Under the pieces are notes generated by a model that saw only the letters and a program-made list of their open reading frames with translations, did not search any database and had not been told where the DNA came from. Positions 8,151 to 14,495 of a stretch of DNA of 16,049 nucleotides are shown piece after piece. How positions within the stretch are numbered: the first letter of the stretch is position 1; each line of letters opens with the position of its first letter. Position numbers and translations under genes: made by a program. Source of the stretch: Thermoplasmata archaeon (GTDB lineage: Archaea; Thermoplasmatota; Thermoplasmata; Lutacidiplasmatales; UBA184); assembly GCA_021848165.1 (NCBI GenBank), contig JAJZMW010000015.1, forward strand, positions 1-16,049. The letters are read 5' to 3'.

Positions 8151-8522
8151 ATGGCGAAGAAGGTGCGCACCACCAGGGCGGAGGCCCGCGAGGAGACGCC
8201 GACGTTCCAGTTCCCCGAGTTCGACGAGCGGGCGTTCGTCCTGAAGGAGTACGAGATCACGCTCGGCATGGCGATCGCCGGGCTCCTGGCGCTCGGATCG
8301 GGGATCGCCGCCTGGGCGGTCACCGCGGCCGGCCTGCCGTGGGCGATCTCCGTCGTCCTCGGCTTCCTCGGGATGATCGGCCTCTATCCGATCGTCAACG
8401 CCCTTCACCCCCGCTCGCACGTCTACACGCGCGGCGACTGGGCGGCGCTGATCGCGGTGGTCTTCTTCGGTTGGATGGCCGTCTGGTTCCTCTTCAGCGA
8501 CATCTGGCCCCACCTCGGCTAG
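8151..8522 (+). CDS. small three-helix membrane protein, function unknown
   Basis: 123-residue protein starting at ATG 8151, 12 bases after the lipoyl synthase stop, with GGAG close before the start. The first 36 residues are charged and soluble (MAKKVRTTRAEAREE, then an acidic/aromatic stretch FPEFDERAFVLKEYE). They are followed by hydrophobic segments at about 38-60, 63-83 and 97-116. A conserved-looking loop NALHPRSHVYTRGDW lies between helices 2 and 3. I do not recognise the family. It is not Sec61-beta or SecE by its layout, which would show a single tail helix. Position suggests co-transcription with lipA, but nothing visible links the functions. Its stop lies 15 bases from the stop of the convergent CCA enzyme gene. 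Confidence 0.72.
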   Translation: MAKKVRTTRAEAREETPTFQFPEFDERAFVLKEYEITLGMAIAGLLALGSGIAAWAVTAAGLPWAISVVLGFLGMIGLYPIVNALHPRSHVYTRGDWAALIAVVFFGWMAVWFLFSDIWPHLG

Positions 8523-8537
8523 GCCGAGGCGGCGACG

Positions 8538-9956
8538 TCAGGGCCGCTCGGCCGGCAGCCACGGCAGGCGCTTGCCGAGGAGGTCCCGCAGGAGCTCTTC
8601 GAGCTCGGGGGACTCCGGCTGCTCGGCGAGGGGACGGACCGGCGGGTAGGAGCGCGGGCCGACCGCCAAGTTCCGACCGAGCGAAAGGCGGGGCAGCATC
8701 TCCCGGAGCGTCGGGACGAGGTCGCGCTCGGGCCGGCGGACCTCGATCGCGAGGCGTCCCTCCTCGTCGACGTAGGGTCCTTGGAGGCGCGGGGCGCTCG
8801 CCTGGGTCCACTTCTCGAGGAAATGGCCGACGCGATCGAGGCCGACCGGAGGACCGTCCTGCCGGCGCACGGCGGGCAAGCGAGCCGTCTCGACCTCGAC
8901 CGCGACCAACAGCCCCTTCGCTCCGGGGGCGCTCGCCGAACCGAGCACCGAATAGCCGGCGCGCCGTACTTCCTCCTCGATCGTCCGCTGCGCCTTGCGG
9001 AGCTGCGGATAGAGCGTATCGTCGACGAGCTCGGGGCGCGGGAGTTCGATGACGACGACCTCCGACCCGCGCGCCCGGACCCGCTCGAGTCCTTCGGCGC
9101 GGCCGATGCGGAGCGCCGGGAACGGTCGGAACCACGATTCGTCCGGATGGGCCATATACGCGTCGGCCGCGAGCACGAACGTCGCGAGATTCCGCCGCGA
9201 GAGGGCGCTCGCGACGTTCCGGTTCGGGTCGACCGGGTCGGCGAGGATCAGCGCGACCTCCTCGGGCAGACGGGGGGGGTCCTCCGCGGGCGGGCGCAAC
9301 CGGACCGGGATCCGCCAGGTCCGCGCCGCGGTCACCAGCGCGCGGAAGCTCCCGGTCGCGAGGACGAGGAGCTCGACCAGGTATCCCGAGAATCCTTGGG
9401 TCCGGGCTTCGGAGCCGTAGACCCCGAGCGAGCGGAGGAACTGCTTCGCGAGGCGCACGTCCGCCACCTGCGCGGGGGTCTCGTGCGCCCGCAGGTACTC
9501 GTCGTGGAAGGGGGTCCGGTCGACCGGGGAGAGCGGGTGCGATGGATCGGCGATCGCGTAGCCGGGGACGGCGTCGACGGCGAATCCGTGGAATTCGCCT
9601 CGGAGGTACGGATGGTCGGCGTACTTCCGCTGCGGGTTCGCGAGCACGGTCTCGGCGAGCGCGAGCCCCGCCTTGGCGAGATCCTCCTTCTTGAGGTCCG
9701 GGGGGAAGAGCAGGAAGAGGTCGATGTCGAGCCGATCCTGGAGGAACGTTCCGCGCGATGCGCTCCCCGCGACCAGCGCGCGCACGAGGGGAAGGTTCTG
9801 CTGGCGGGCCGCCTGCCCGACGGCCCGAACGAGATCGGCCCGCGTCGCCGCCAAGCGGGCGAACATCGCGGGATCCGGCTCGAGGCGAGCGCGGACCCTC
9901 GTCTCGACCTTGTCCGCCACGGACGATGGGGCCGGGGGGGCGCGCGCGGCGCTCAT
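8538..9956 (-). CDS. cca: CCA-adding enzyme (tRNA nucleotidyltransferase, archaeal class I)
   Basis: Adds or repairs the 3' CCA end of tRNAs without a nucleic acid template. The ATG at 9956 gives 472 residues. An in-frame GTG at 9974 would add six residues, but an AT-rich element sits about 25 bases before 9956, which favours the ATG. The nucleotidyltransferase signature is GSASRGTFLQDRLDIDLF (about 64-81) with metal ligands D77 and D79 and the third carboxylate D128 in FHGFAVDAVPGY. The archaeal CCA central-domain features SLGVYGSEARTQGFSGYL and DPVDPNRNVASALS follow. The C-terminal half matches the body/tail region in length. It is transcribed divergently from the AmmeMemoRadiSam gene. Confidence in function is high. 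Confidence 0.95.
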   Translation of the reverse strand: MSAARAPPAPSSVADKVETRVRARLEPDPAMFARLAATRADLVRAVGQAARQQNLPLVRALVAGSASRGTFLQDRLDIDLFLLFPPDLKKEDLAKAGLALAETVLANPQRKYADHPYLRGEFHGFAVDAVPGYAIADPSHPLSPVDRTPFHDEYLRAHETPAQVADVRLAKQFLRSLGVYGSEARTQGFSGYLVELLVLATGSFRALVTAARTWRIPVRLRPPAEDPPRLPEEVALILADPVDPNRNVASALSRRNLATFVLAADAYMAHPDESWFRPFPALRIGRAEGLERVRARGSEVVVIELPRPELVDDTLYPQLRKAQRTIEEEVRRAGYSVLGSASAPGAKGLLVAVEVETARLPAVRRQDGPPVGLDRVGHFLEKWTQASAPRLQGPYVDEEGRLAIEVRRPERDLVPTLREMLPRLSLGRNLAVGPRSYPPVRPLAEQPESPELEELLRDLLGKRLPWLPAERP

Positions 9957-9977
9957 CGGCCGGGGGAGGGGCACCGG

Positions 9978-9985
9978 CTATTGAA
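9978..9985 (-). promoter_or_regulatory. candidate TATA element for cca
   Basis: On the minus strand this reads TTCAATAG, an AT-rich patch in GC-rich sequence centred about 25 bases ahead of the ATG at 9956. That spacing fits a leaderless archaeal transcript and is the main reason to prefer this ATG over the GTG at 9974. The BRE is not clear. Confidence 0.35.
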
Positions 9986-10016
9986 GGCTATGCGCGCGGC
10001 GGCGACGCGACGGCGG

Positions 10017-10026
10017 TCGTTATCTC
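10017..10026 (+). promoter_or_regulatory. weak candidate TATA element for the radical SAM gene
   Basis: TCGTTATCTC is the only AT-richer patch in the last 40 bases before the ATG at 10051, centred about 30 bases upstream. It lies in the 94-base divergent intergenic region shared with cca. The match to consensus is poor, so this is a tentative call. Confidence 0.25.
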
Positions 10027-10050
10027 CCAGGGCCCCCCTCGTCGGGATCG

Positions 10051-11115
10051 ATGGCGCTCTCGCATCACCCGGCGACCCTCGGGGTGCCGTTGCCCGGCGG
10101 GAAGGTCCGCTGCACGGCGTGCGCGCGCTACTGCGTCATCCCCGAGGGTTCGCACGGCTTCTGCTTCGTACGGAAGAACGAAGGAGGGTCGCTCGTCCTC
10201 CTCTCCTACGGGCGGGCGGCGGCGGTGCAGGTCGACCCGGTCGAGAAGAAGCCGCTCTCCCACTTCCGGCCCGGCGCCCGGGTCTACTCGATCGGGACCG
10301 TCGGTTGCAACTGGCGCTGCCGGTACTGCCAGAACGCCGCGATCTCGCAGGAGCGGGAGATCCAGGGCCGCTCGCTCCCCCCGAAGCGGGCGGTCGACGA
10401 GGCGATCGCCCTCGGCTGCGAGGGGGTGACGTTCACGTACAACGAGCCGACGATCTTCCTCGAGTACGCGCTCGACATCATGCGCGAAGCGCGCCGTCGG
10501 GGGCTCTTCGCGAACTTCGTCACGAACGGCTACATGACCGACGAGGCCGTCGCGGCCCTGCGGGGCCACCTGGACGCCGTGAGCGTGGACTTTAAGGGGA
10601 GCGGCGAGGCCGGGTTCCTGCGGAAGTACATCGCGGCCAAGGACGACCTCCCGATCCTCCGGACGATGGAGGGCCTCGCGCGGGCCGGGGTGCACGTCGA
10701 GATCACGAACCTGATCGTCCCCACGGTCGGCGACTCTCCCGAAGCGCTCCGAACCCTCGCGCGGGAGGTGCGCGATCGCCTCGGCCCCGACACGCCGTTC
10801 CACCTGTTGCGGTGGCACCCCGATTATCTCATGCGCGACCTTCCGCCGACGCCGATCGCCACGCTCGAGCGACTCCATGCGCTCGCGCGCGACGCGGGGC
10901 TCCGCTACGTCTACCTCGGCAACGTCGGGGGACATCCCCTCGAGCACACCTACTGCCCCGCGTGCGGGGCCGTCGCGGTCCGCCGACTCGGATTCTCCAT
11001 CCTCGCGTGGAACTTGGACGAGGAGAACCGCTGTCGCGGCTGCGGTCATCCGATCCCCATCGTGGGGCGGTTGTCGCCGCGCTACCGTCCGACCGTCCCG
11101 ACTCCGGTCGGCTGA
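10051..11115 (+). CDS. amrS: AmmeMemoRadiSam system radical SAM enzyme
   Basis: 354-residue radical SAM protein of the pyruvate formate-lyase-activase-like AmrS family, which co-occurs in many genomes with AMMECR1 and MEMO proteins; its reaction is not settled as far as I know. An N-terminal Cys set is present (C21, C24, C28, C38 in CTACARYC...GFC), then the cluster motif CNWRCRYCQN with C86, C90 and C93, and the typical TFTYNEPTIFLEY and FVTNGYM segments of the barrel. The C-terminus carries CPACG and CRGCG, a probable zinc-binding pair. The ATG at 10051 is clear. No AMMECR1 or MEMO gene is nearby. The frame is complete, ending 20 bases before the convergent transporter remnant. Confidence 0.92.
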   Translation: MALSHHPATLGVPLPGGKVRCTACARYCVIPEGSHGFCFVRKNEGGSLVLLSYGRAAAVQVDPVEKKPLSHFRPGARVYSIGTVGCNWRCRYCQNAAISQEREIQGRSLPPKRAVDEAIALGCEGVTFTYNEPTIFLEYALDIMREARRRGLFANFVTNGYMTDEAVAALRGHLDAVSVDFKGSGEAGFLRKYIAAKDDLPILRTMEGLARAGVHVEITNLIVPTVGDSPEALRTLAREVRDRLGPDTPFHLLRWHPDYLMRDLPPTPIATLERLHALARDAGLRYVYLGNVGGHPLEHTYCPACGAVAVRRLGFSILAWNLDEENRCRGCGHPIPIVGRLSPRYRPTVPTPVG

Positions 11116-11134
11116 GCGGCGCCCGGTCCCGGGC

Positions 11135-11473
11135 TCAGCGCGCGGGCGCGCTGCCGACGGCCGGATGGCCCGACGCGGGGCCGCCGTCGCGATTGACCAC
11201 GATCGTGCCGCCCAGGACGATCGCCACCCCGATCGCCTCGGTCGGCGGGATCGGCTCCCCCAGCCAGAAGTGCGCCAGGACGAGCGCGATAAGGGGCGTC
11301 AGGAAGAGGTAGCGCGCGGGGCCGCGAAGGAAGGCGAGGGCGAGCGCCACCGGAGGAATGGCGAGAACGATCCGCGGGAACGCGATCCAGACCGGTCCGA
11401 CGGGACCGATGACGACGGCGAGCACCGGGTACGCGGTGGCGAAGCGGGTCAGCATCACCCCCCGGGTGAGCAT
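11135..11473 (-). pseudogene. EamA/DMT-family transporter remnant with the middle missing
   Basis: A 112-residue frame from ATG 11473. Its first part (RFATAYPVLAVVIGP...VWIAFPRIVLA) resembles the start of an EamA permease, with the usual Arg near helix 2. Its second part (LTPLIALVLAHFWLGE, then EAIGVAIVLGGTIVV) resembles the last two helices of the same family, where P-x-A-x-L-x-x-x-x-LGE and IG-x-x-x-I-x-x-G are characteristic. A full DMT protein has about 10 helices and 280-300 residues; here only about four hydrophobic segments remain, joined directly after ALAFLRGPARY. This looks like a large in-frame internal deletion. The frame continues open upstream of 11473, but that sequence is Arg/Pro-rich and not membrane-like. 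A short working four-helix transporter is a less likely alternative. Confidence 0.6.
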
Positions 11474-11747
11474 GTGGAGCGACGAACTCGCCACGACCGG
11501 AGGATCCGGTGGGGCCGGGCCCGTCAAGGCTCCCGCCGGGCGGGTCGGACGGGAGATCGTGGGATCGGAGCGCTTTCCCGGGAGGGGTGTGCGTATCCCC
11601 GACCGGCGGCCGGGGGAGCGCCGCGGTCGCGTCCCCGTCGGAACACCGCTCCGTCGCGCGGCCCCCCGGCCGCCTCGCCAACACCGGTCTACGGGGAAGC
11701 GAGGGGGCCCGGCTACCCCGGAGTCTGCCCGGCCGTTGGGGCAACGG
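11474..11747. other. gene-poor spacer between transporter remnant and enoyl-CoA hydratase
   Basis: About 270 bases in which open frames exist on both strands, but all are Arg/Pro/Gly-rich translations typical of non-coding GC-rich DNA. I see no domain, RNA gene, clear promoter or repeat. It may be decayed sequence belonging to the deletion event in the adjacent EamA-like gene. Confidence 0.4.
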
Positions 11748-12557
11748 CTACGGACCGGGAGCGGCTCCCCGGACCGCCCACCGCGGGGCCCGCTTGGCCA
11801 AGAAGGCCGCTCGCGCCTCGCGGTTGTCGGGACTGTCGCGGAGCGGATCGGCCAACTCCTGTTCGAGACGGAGCGCGTCGGCGAGGGGAAGCTCAAGGCC
11901 GCGCCGCACCGCCGCTAACGCCGCCCGAACCACGCGGGGCGGATGAGCCGCGATCGCTCGGGCCATGGACCGAGCCGCCGTCCGCAGCCGGGCGCGGGGA
12001 ACCACCGCGTTCACGAGACCCAAAGAGGCCGCCCGCCGGGCCCCGATGGGATGGCCGGTCAGGATCATTTCGAGGGCGATCGCCGGCGGGATGGCCCTCG
12101 GAAGCCGCTGGGTGCCGCCCTGACCCGGGATGATCGCCCATCGGAGCTCGGGAAGGCCGAAGGCGGCATTGGCGCTCGCCAACCGAAGATCACAGGCCAG
12201 CGCGAGCTCGAGCCCGCCGCCCAGGCACAGACCGTTCACCGCGGCGATGACCGGCTTGCCGACCTCGAGATTGCGGGTGAGGCCGCCGATGCCCGGCCGA
12301 CGATTCCACGCAGCGACCCGCCGATCGGCGGGCGCGTCCCGATAGAATTCGCCCACCCGCTTGAGGTCGACGCCGGCGCAGAAAGCCCGCGGGCCCGCCC
12401 CGGTGAGGACGGCGACGCGCAGGTCTTGGGAGTCCCGCACCTGTTCCCAGGCTCTCACGAGCGCGGTGTGAGTCTCCGGATCGATGGCATTGAGCGCTTC
12501 GGGACGGTCCAGGGTGATCCAGGCGATGGCTCCCTCGGTCTCGAATCGAACCGACAT
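11748..12557 (-). CDS. enoyl-CoA hydratase/crotonase family protein
   Basis: 269-residue crotonase-fold protein, start ATG 12557. The catalytic layout of true enoyl-CoA hydratases is intact. Oxyanion-hole segments are FCAGVDL (59-65) and CLGGGLEL (111-118). E137 in AFGLPEL and E163 in ALEMILTG correspond to the two Glu that activate water in rat mitochondrial hydratase. IPGQGGTQRLPRA follows the standard pattern. It therefore probably hydrates a 2-enoyl-CoA to the 3-hydroxyacyl-CoA in beta-oxidation-like degradation. Given the benzoyl-CoA genes 0.8 kb away on the other strand, it could act on cyclohexadienoyl-CoA or on the ring-opened product, but the sequence alone does not decide this. The last 15 residues are variable. 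Confidence 0.9.
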   Translation of the reverse strand: MSVRFETEGAIAWITLDRPEALNAIDPETHTALVRAWEQVRDSQDLRVAVLTGAGPRAFCAGVDLKRVGEFYRDAPADRRVAAWNRRPGIGGLTRNLEVGKPVIAAVNGLCLGGGLELALACDLRLASANAAFGLPELRWAIIPGQGGTQRLPRAIPPAIALEMILTGHPIGARRAASLGLVNAVVPRARLRTAARSMARAIAAHPPRVVRAALAAVRRGLELPLADALRLEQELADPLRDSPDNREARAAFLAKRAPRWAVRGAAPGP

Positions 12558-12605
12558 CGGTGCGTCCCCTCCCCTCGCTTACGGGATCCCGCGGCGGGAG
12601 GACGG

Positions 12606-12618
12606 GCAAACGGATAAG
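12606..12618 (+). promoter_or_regulatory. candidate BRE/TATA element ahead of the hemerythrin and aromatic genes
   Basis: GCAAACGGATAAG closely matches the element upstream of lipA (GCAAAGGATAAACG), with one inserted base. If used in the plus direction, transcription would start near 12640 and leave a leader of about 95 bases before the GTG at 12734. That contrasts with the leaderless arrangement inferred for lipA. It could also serve the divergent enoyl-CoA hydratase gene, since it lies about 50 bases upstream of that start. Evidence is pattern only. Confidence 0.35.
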
Positions 12619-12660
12619 TCCCGAGAGTCGCTGGTGGGCCGTCCAGGCTCGGGAGACGGG

Positions 12661-12674
12661 GGTTCCACGGAACC
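12661..12674. promoter_or_regulatory. perfect inverted repeat in the hemerythrin leader
   Basis: GGTTCCACGGAACC has 6-base arms that are exact reverse complements around a 2-base centre. It lies about 50 bases after the candidate TATA element and 60 before the hemerythrin GTG, in the inferred untranslated leader. It may be an operator for a dimeric regulator or part of a leader hairpin: a TCCAC inside it can also pair with the GTGGA just downstream. No regulator gene is in the window. Confidence 0.4.
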
Positions 12675-12733
12675 GCCACGATGCGGGTGGAACGCGCGAA
12701 ATCGACGGAGCCCGGGAGAAGGAGCTCTTGCCG

Positions 12734-13285
12734 GTGTCGATCGGACACGACCCCATTGCCGTCCTCATGGAAGAGCATAGGATCTTCCTCCGCCGCCTGC
12801 AGGAATTCCGACGCGTGCTGGGGCCCTTCCCCGAGAAGGACCCGCCGCCGTCGACGGCACGGGCCTCCGCGGCCGGGTTCGCGCGCTTCTTGGCGCGGGA
12901 GGTGGACGGCCTCCACGGTCGCAAAGAAGAGGAGGGACTGTTCCCTGCCATCGCCCGCCACGTGGGCTCCGAGGGGGGTCCGGTAGGAGTGATGCTCCAG
13001 GACCACGTGGCGCTTCGTGAGCACCAGTCCACTCTCTCCCGGGATACCGATCGGATCGAGTCGGATCCGGGGGCCACGGAGGCATGGTCCCGGATCCTCG
13101 CCGCCACCGAGGCGGTGGACGACCTCCTCCGATTCCATATCGACAAGGAGGACCGGGTGCTCTTCCCGATGGCGCGGGAGCTCCTCTCGCCGGCGGAGAT
13201 GGCCGAGGTCGCCCAAATCTGCCGGGAGATCGAGGAGCGGTTCGGTCCAGCGCACCGACCGTCGGATCCCGGACAACCCCCCTGA
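12734..13285 (+). CDS. hemerythrin-like (HHE) domain protein
   Basis: 183-residue cytoplasmic protein with a four-helix-bundle di-iron pattern. The likely ligands are H15 in LMEEHRIF, H61-x3-E65 in HGRKEEE, H91 in LQDHVALREH and H135-x3-E139 in RFHIDKED; H5 in IGHDPI also fits the family N-terminal motif. Such proteins bind or sense O2 or NO, or store and repair iron. The GTG at 12734 is chosen because GGAG lies 9 bases before it and the hemerythrin homology starts there; the frame stays open further upstream to 12560, but that part is low-complexity and not conserved-looking. The next gene starts 96 bases downstream on the same strand and encodes a benzoyl-CoA pathway enzyme, suggesting joint expression. 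A role protecting the oxygen-labile reductase is inference. Confidence 0.87.
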   Translation: MSIGHDPIAVLMEEHRIFLRRLQEFRRVLGPFPEKDPPPSTARASAAGFARFLAREVDGLHGRKEEEGLFPAIARHVGSEGGPVGVMLQDHVALREHQSTLSRDTDRIESDPGATEAWSRILAATEAVDDLLRFHIDKEDRVLFPMARELLSPAEMAEVAQICREIEERFGPAHRPSDPGQPP

Positions 13286-13381
13286 TCCGGTCGACGCCCC
13301 TCCGAGGGCCGGCTCGACCCCTTACGGGTACGGGGCAATCCGCATCCTCGGATCCCCCGTTCGAGATTCGGGGACTCCGTC

Positions 13382-14491
13382 ATGTCCAAGATTCATACCG
13401 AGGGACCGGATGCACCCTCCGTCGACGAGAACATAGCACCCTCCCGTCCCGGAACTCTCCAGTTCCGCGACCTGCTCTATGAGAAAGGCGATGGCGTTGC
13501 CCGGATCACCCTGAACCGCCCCAACTCGTACAACGCCTACTTGACGAACACGCTCCAGGAGCTCGCGAACGCCGTCCGGGACGCCGCCCTCGACGACGCC
13601 GTCGGCGTCCTCGTGCTCACCGGAGCCGGAAGCTCGGCGTTCTGCACGGGGGGGGATGTGCGGGAGTACGCCGAGACGTACACCCAACGGCCCCGGGAGT
13701 ACTGGAAGTACATGGGACTCTTCCAGAGCGCCGTTGAAGCTCTCCTCCGCTGCGGCAAGCCGACGATCGCTCGACTGAACGGGATCGCCGTCGGGGGGGG
13801 GAACGAGCTTCAGCTGGCCTGCGATCTGTCGGTCGCCGCCTCCCACGTCTACCTGGGACAGGTGGGCGTCGGGGTCGGTTCGGTCGCCTGCGGTGGGGCG
13901 ACCCAGTGGCTGCCGCTGACCGTCGGGGATCGGCGGGCCCGGGCGATGCTCCTGCTCAACGAGCGGATTCCCGCGGCGAAGGCGTTGGACTGGGGCCTCG
14001 TGAGCCAGGTCGCCCCCTCCATCCGGCACGGAGGCAAGCTGGTCGACGAGCCGACCCCGAGCGAGATCGATCAAGCCCGTCGTGGCGCCGACGGCTACCG
14101 GATCGACCTGACCCCGCTGGACGCCGCCGTGGACGATCTCTGCCAACGGCTGCTCGGGATGTTCCCGGAGTGCCTACGGTACACCAAACAGCAGGTGAAC
14201 TTTTGGAAGGAGCTCGCGTGGCATAGCACCATCGGCCACGGCCGCGAGTGGTTGTCGCTCCATTTCACGGACCGAGAACCGCACGAGGGAATGCACGCCT
14301 TCGTCGAGAAGCGCCGGCCCGACGTCGCCGGCCTCCGCCAGCGCCTGGCCGACGGCCGGGGCGCGGACTTTCTCTTTGGCCGGCCCTCGCGCCATTGCAC
14401 GAAGTGCGGCGCAGCGGGCCTCCCGGACGACTTCGATTTCTGTGGCCGCTGCGGAGGACCGGCCGTTCGACCGGGTCCCGTCGAGAGTTGA
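13382..14491 (+). CDS. oah: 6-oxocyclohex-1-ene-1-carbonyl-CoA hydrolase (BamA/Oah family) with C-terminal zinc ribbon
   Basis: Crotonase-superfamily enzyme of 369 residues. BamA/Oah hydrates and then hydrolytically opens the ring of 6-oxocyclohex-1-ene-1-carbonyl-CoA, giving 3-hydroxypimelyl-CoA in anaerobic benzoyl-CoA degradation. It is longer than simple hydratases and carries family-type strings: VARITLNRPNSYNAY, AFCTGGDVREYAE (87-98), PREYWKYMGLF, GGGNEL (138-143), GSVACGGATQWLPL (166-179) and a late FPECL. These follow the Thauera Oah pattern as I recall it. The ATG at 13382 keeps the usual N-terminal extension. Unusual is a zinc ribbon at the C-terminus (C339, C342, C354, C357), absent from the bacterial enzymes I know. 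The stop is 4 bases before the ATG of the reductase subunit gene. A related ring-hydrolysing crotonase acting on another acyl-CoA is the alternative. Confidence 0.8.
   Translation: MSKIHTEGPDAPSVDENIAPSRPGTLQFRDLLYEKGDGVARITLNRPNSYNAYLTNTLQELANAVRDAALDDAVGVLVLTGAGSSAFCTGGDVREYAETYTQRPREYWKYMGLFQSAVEALLRCGKPTIARLNGIAVGGGNELQLACDLSVAASHVYLGQVGVGVGSVACGGATQWLPLTVGDRRARAMLLLNERIPAAKALDWGLVSQVAPSIRHGGKLVDEPTPSEIDQARRGADGYRIDLTPLDAAVDDLCQRLLGMFPECLRYTKQQVNFWKELAWHSTIGHGREWLSLHFTDREPHEGMHAFVEKRRPDVAGLRQRLADGRGADFLFGRPSRHCTKCGAAGLPDDFDFCGRCGGPAVRPGPVES
13450..13467. repeat. inverted repeat inside the oah reading frame
   Basis: CGGAACTCTCCAGTTCCG has 7-base arms (CGGAACT / AGTTCCG) around a 4-base loop, about 70 bases after the ATG. 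It shares the GGAAC/GTTCC core with the palindrome in the hemerythrin leader but with the arms in the opposite order. It could be an RNA hairpin or a protein site, or chance in GC-rich coding DNA. Confidence 0.3.
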
Positions 14492-14495
14492 ACCG

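Noticed and set aside
6570..8513. Open frame of 647 codons on the minus strand across lipA and the surface protein tail
   Set aside because: It spans two well-supported plus-strand genes and the space between them, with low-complexity Arg/Gly/Pro composition and no motif.
8781..10595. Open frame of 604 codons on the plus strand opposite cca
   Set aside because: It covers the CCA enzyme with full catalytic motifs on the other strand, and its composition is that of a GC-rich shadow frame.
12560..12733. Upstream extension of the hemerythrin frame to 12560
   Set aside because: The added 58 residues have no helical-bundle character and run over the candidate promoter and palindrome. The GTG at 12734 has a well-spaced GGAG.
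13351..13374. Possible CCCCG...CGGGG hairpin just before the hydrolase ATG
   Set aside because: Arms of only 5 GC pairs are expected by chance in sequence of this composition, and there is no U-tract or conserved context.
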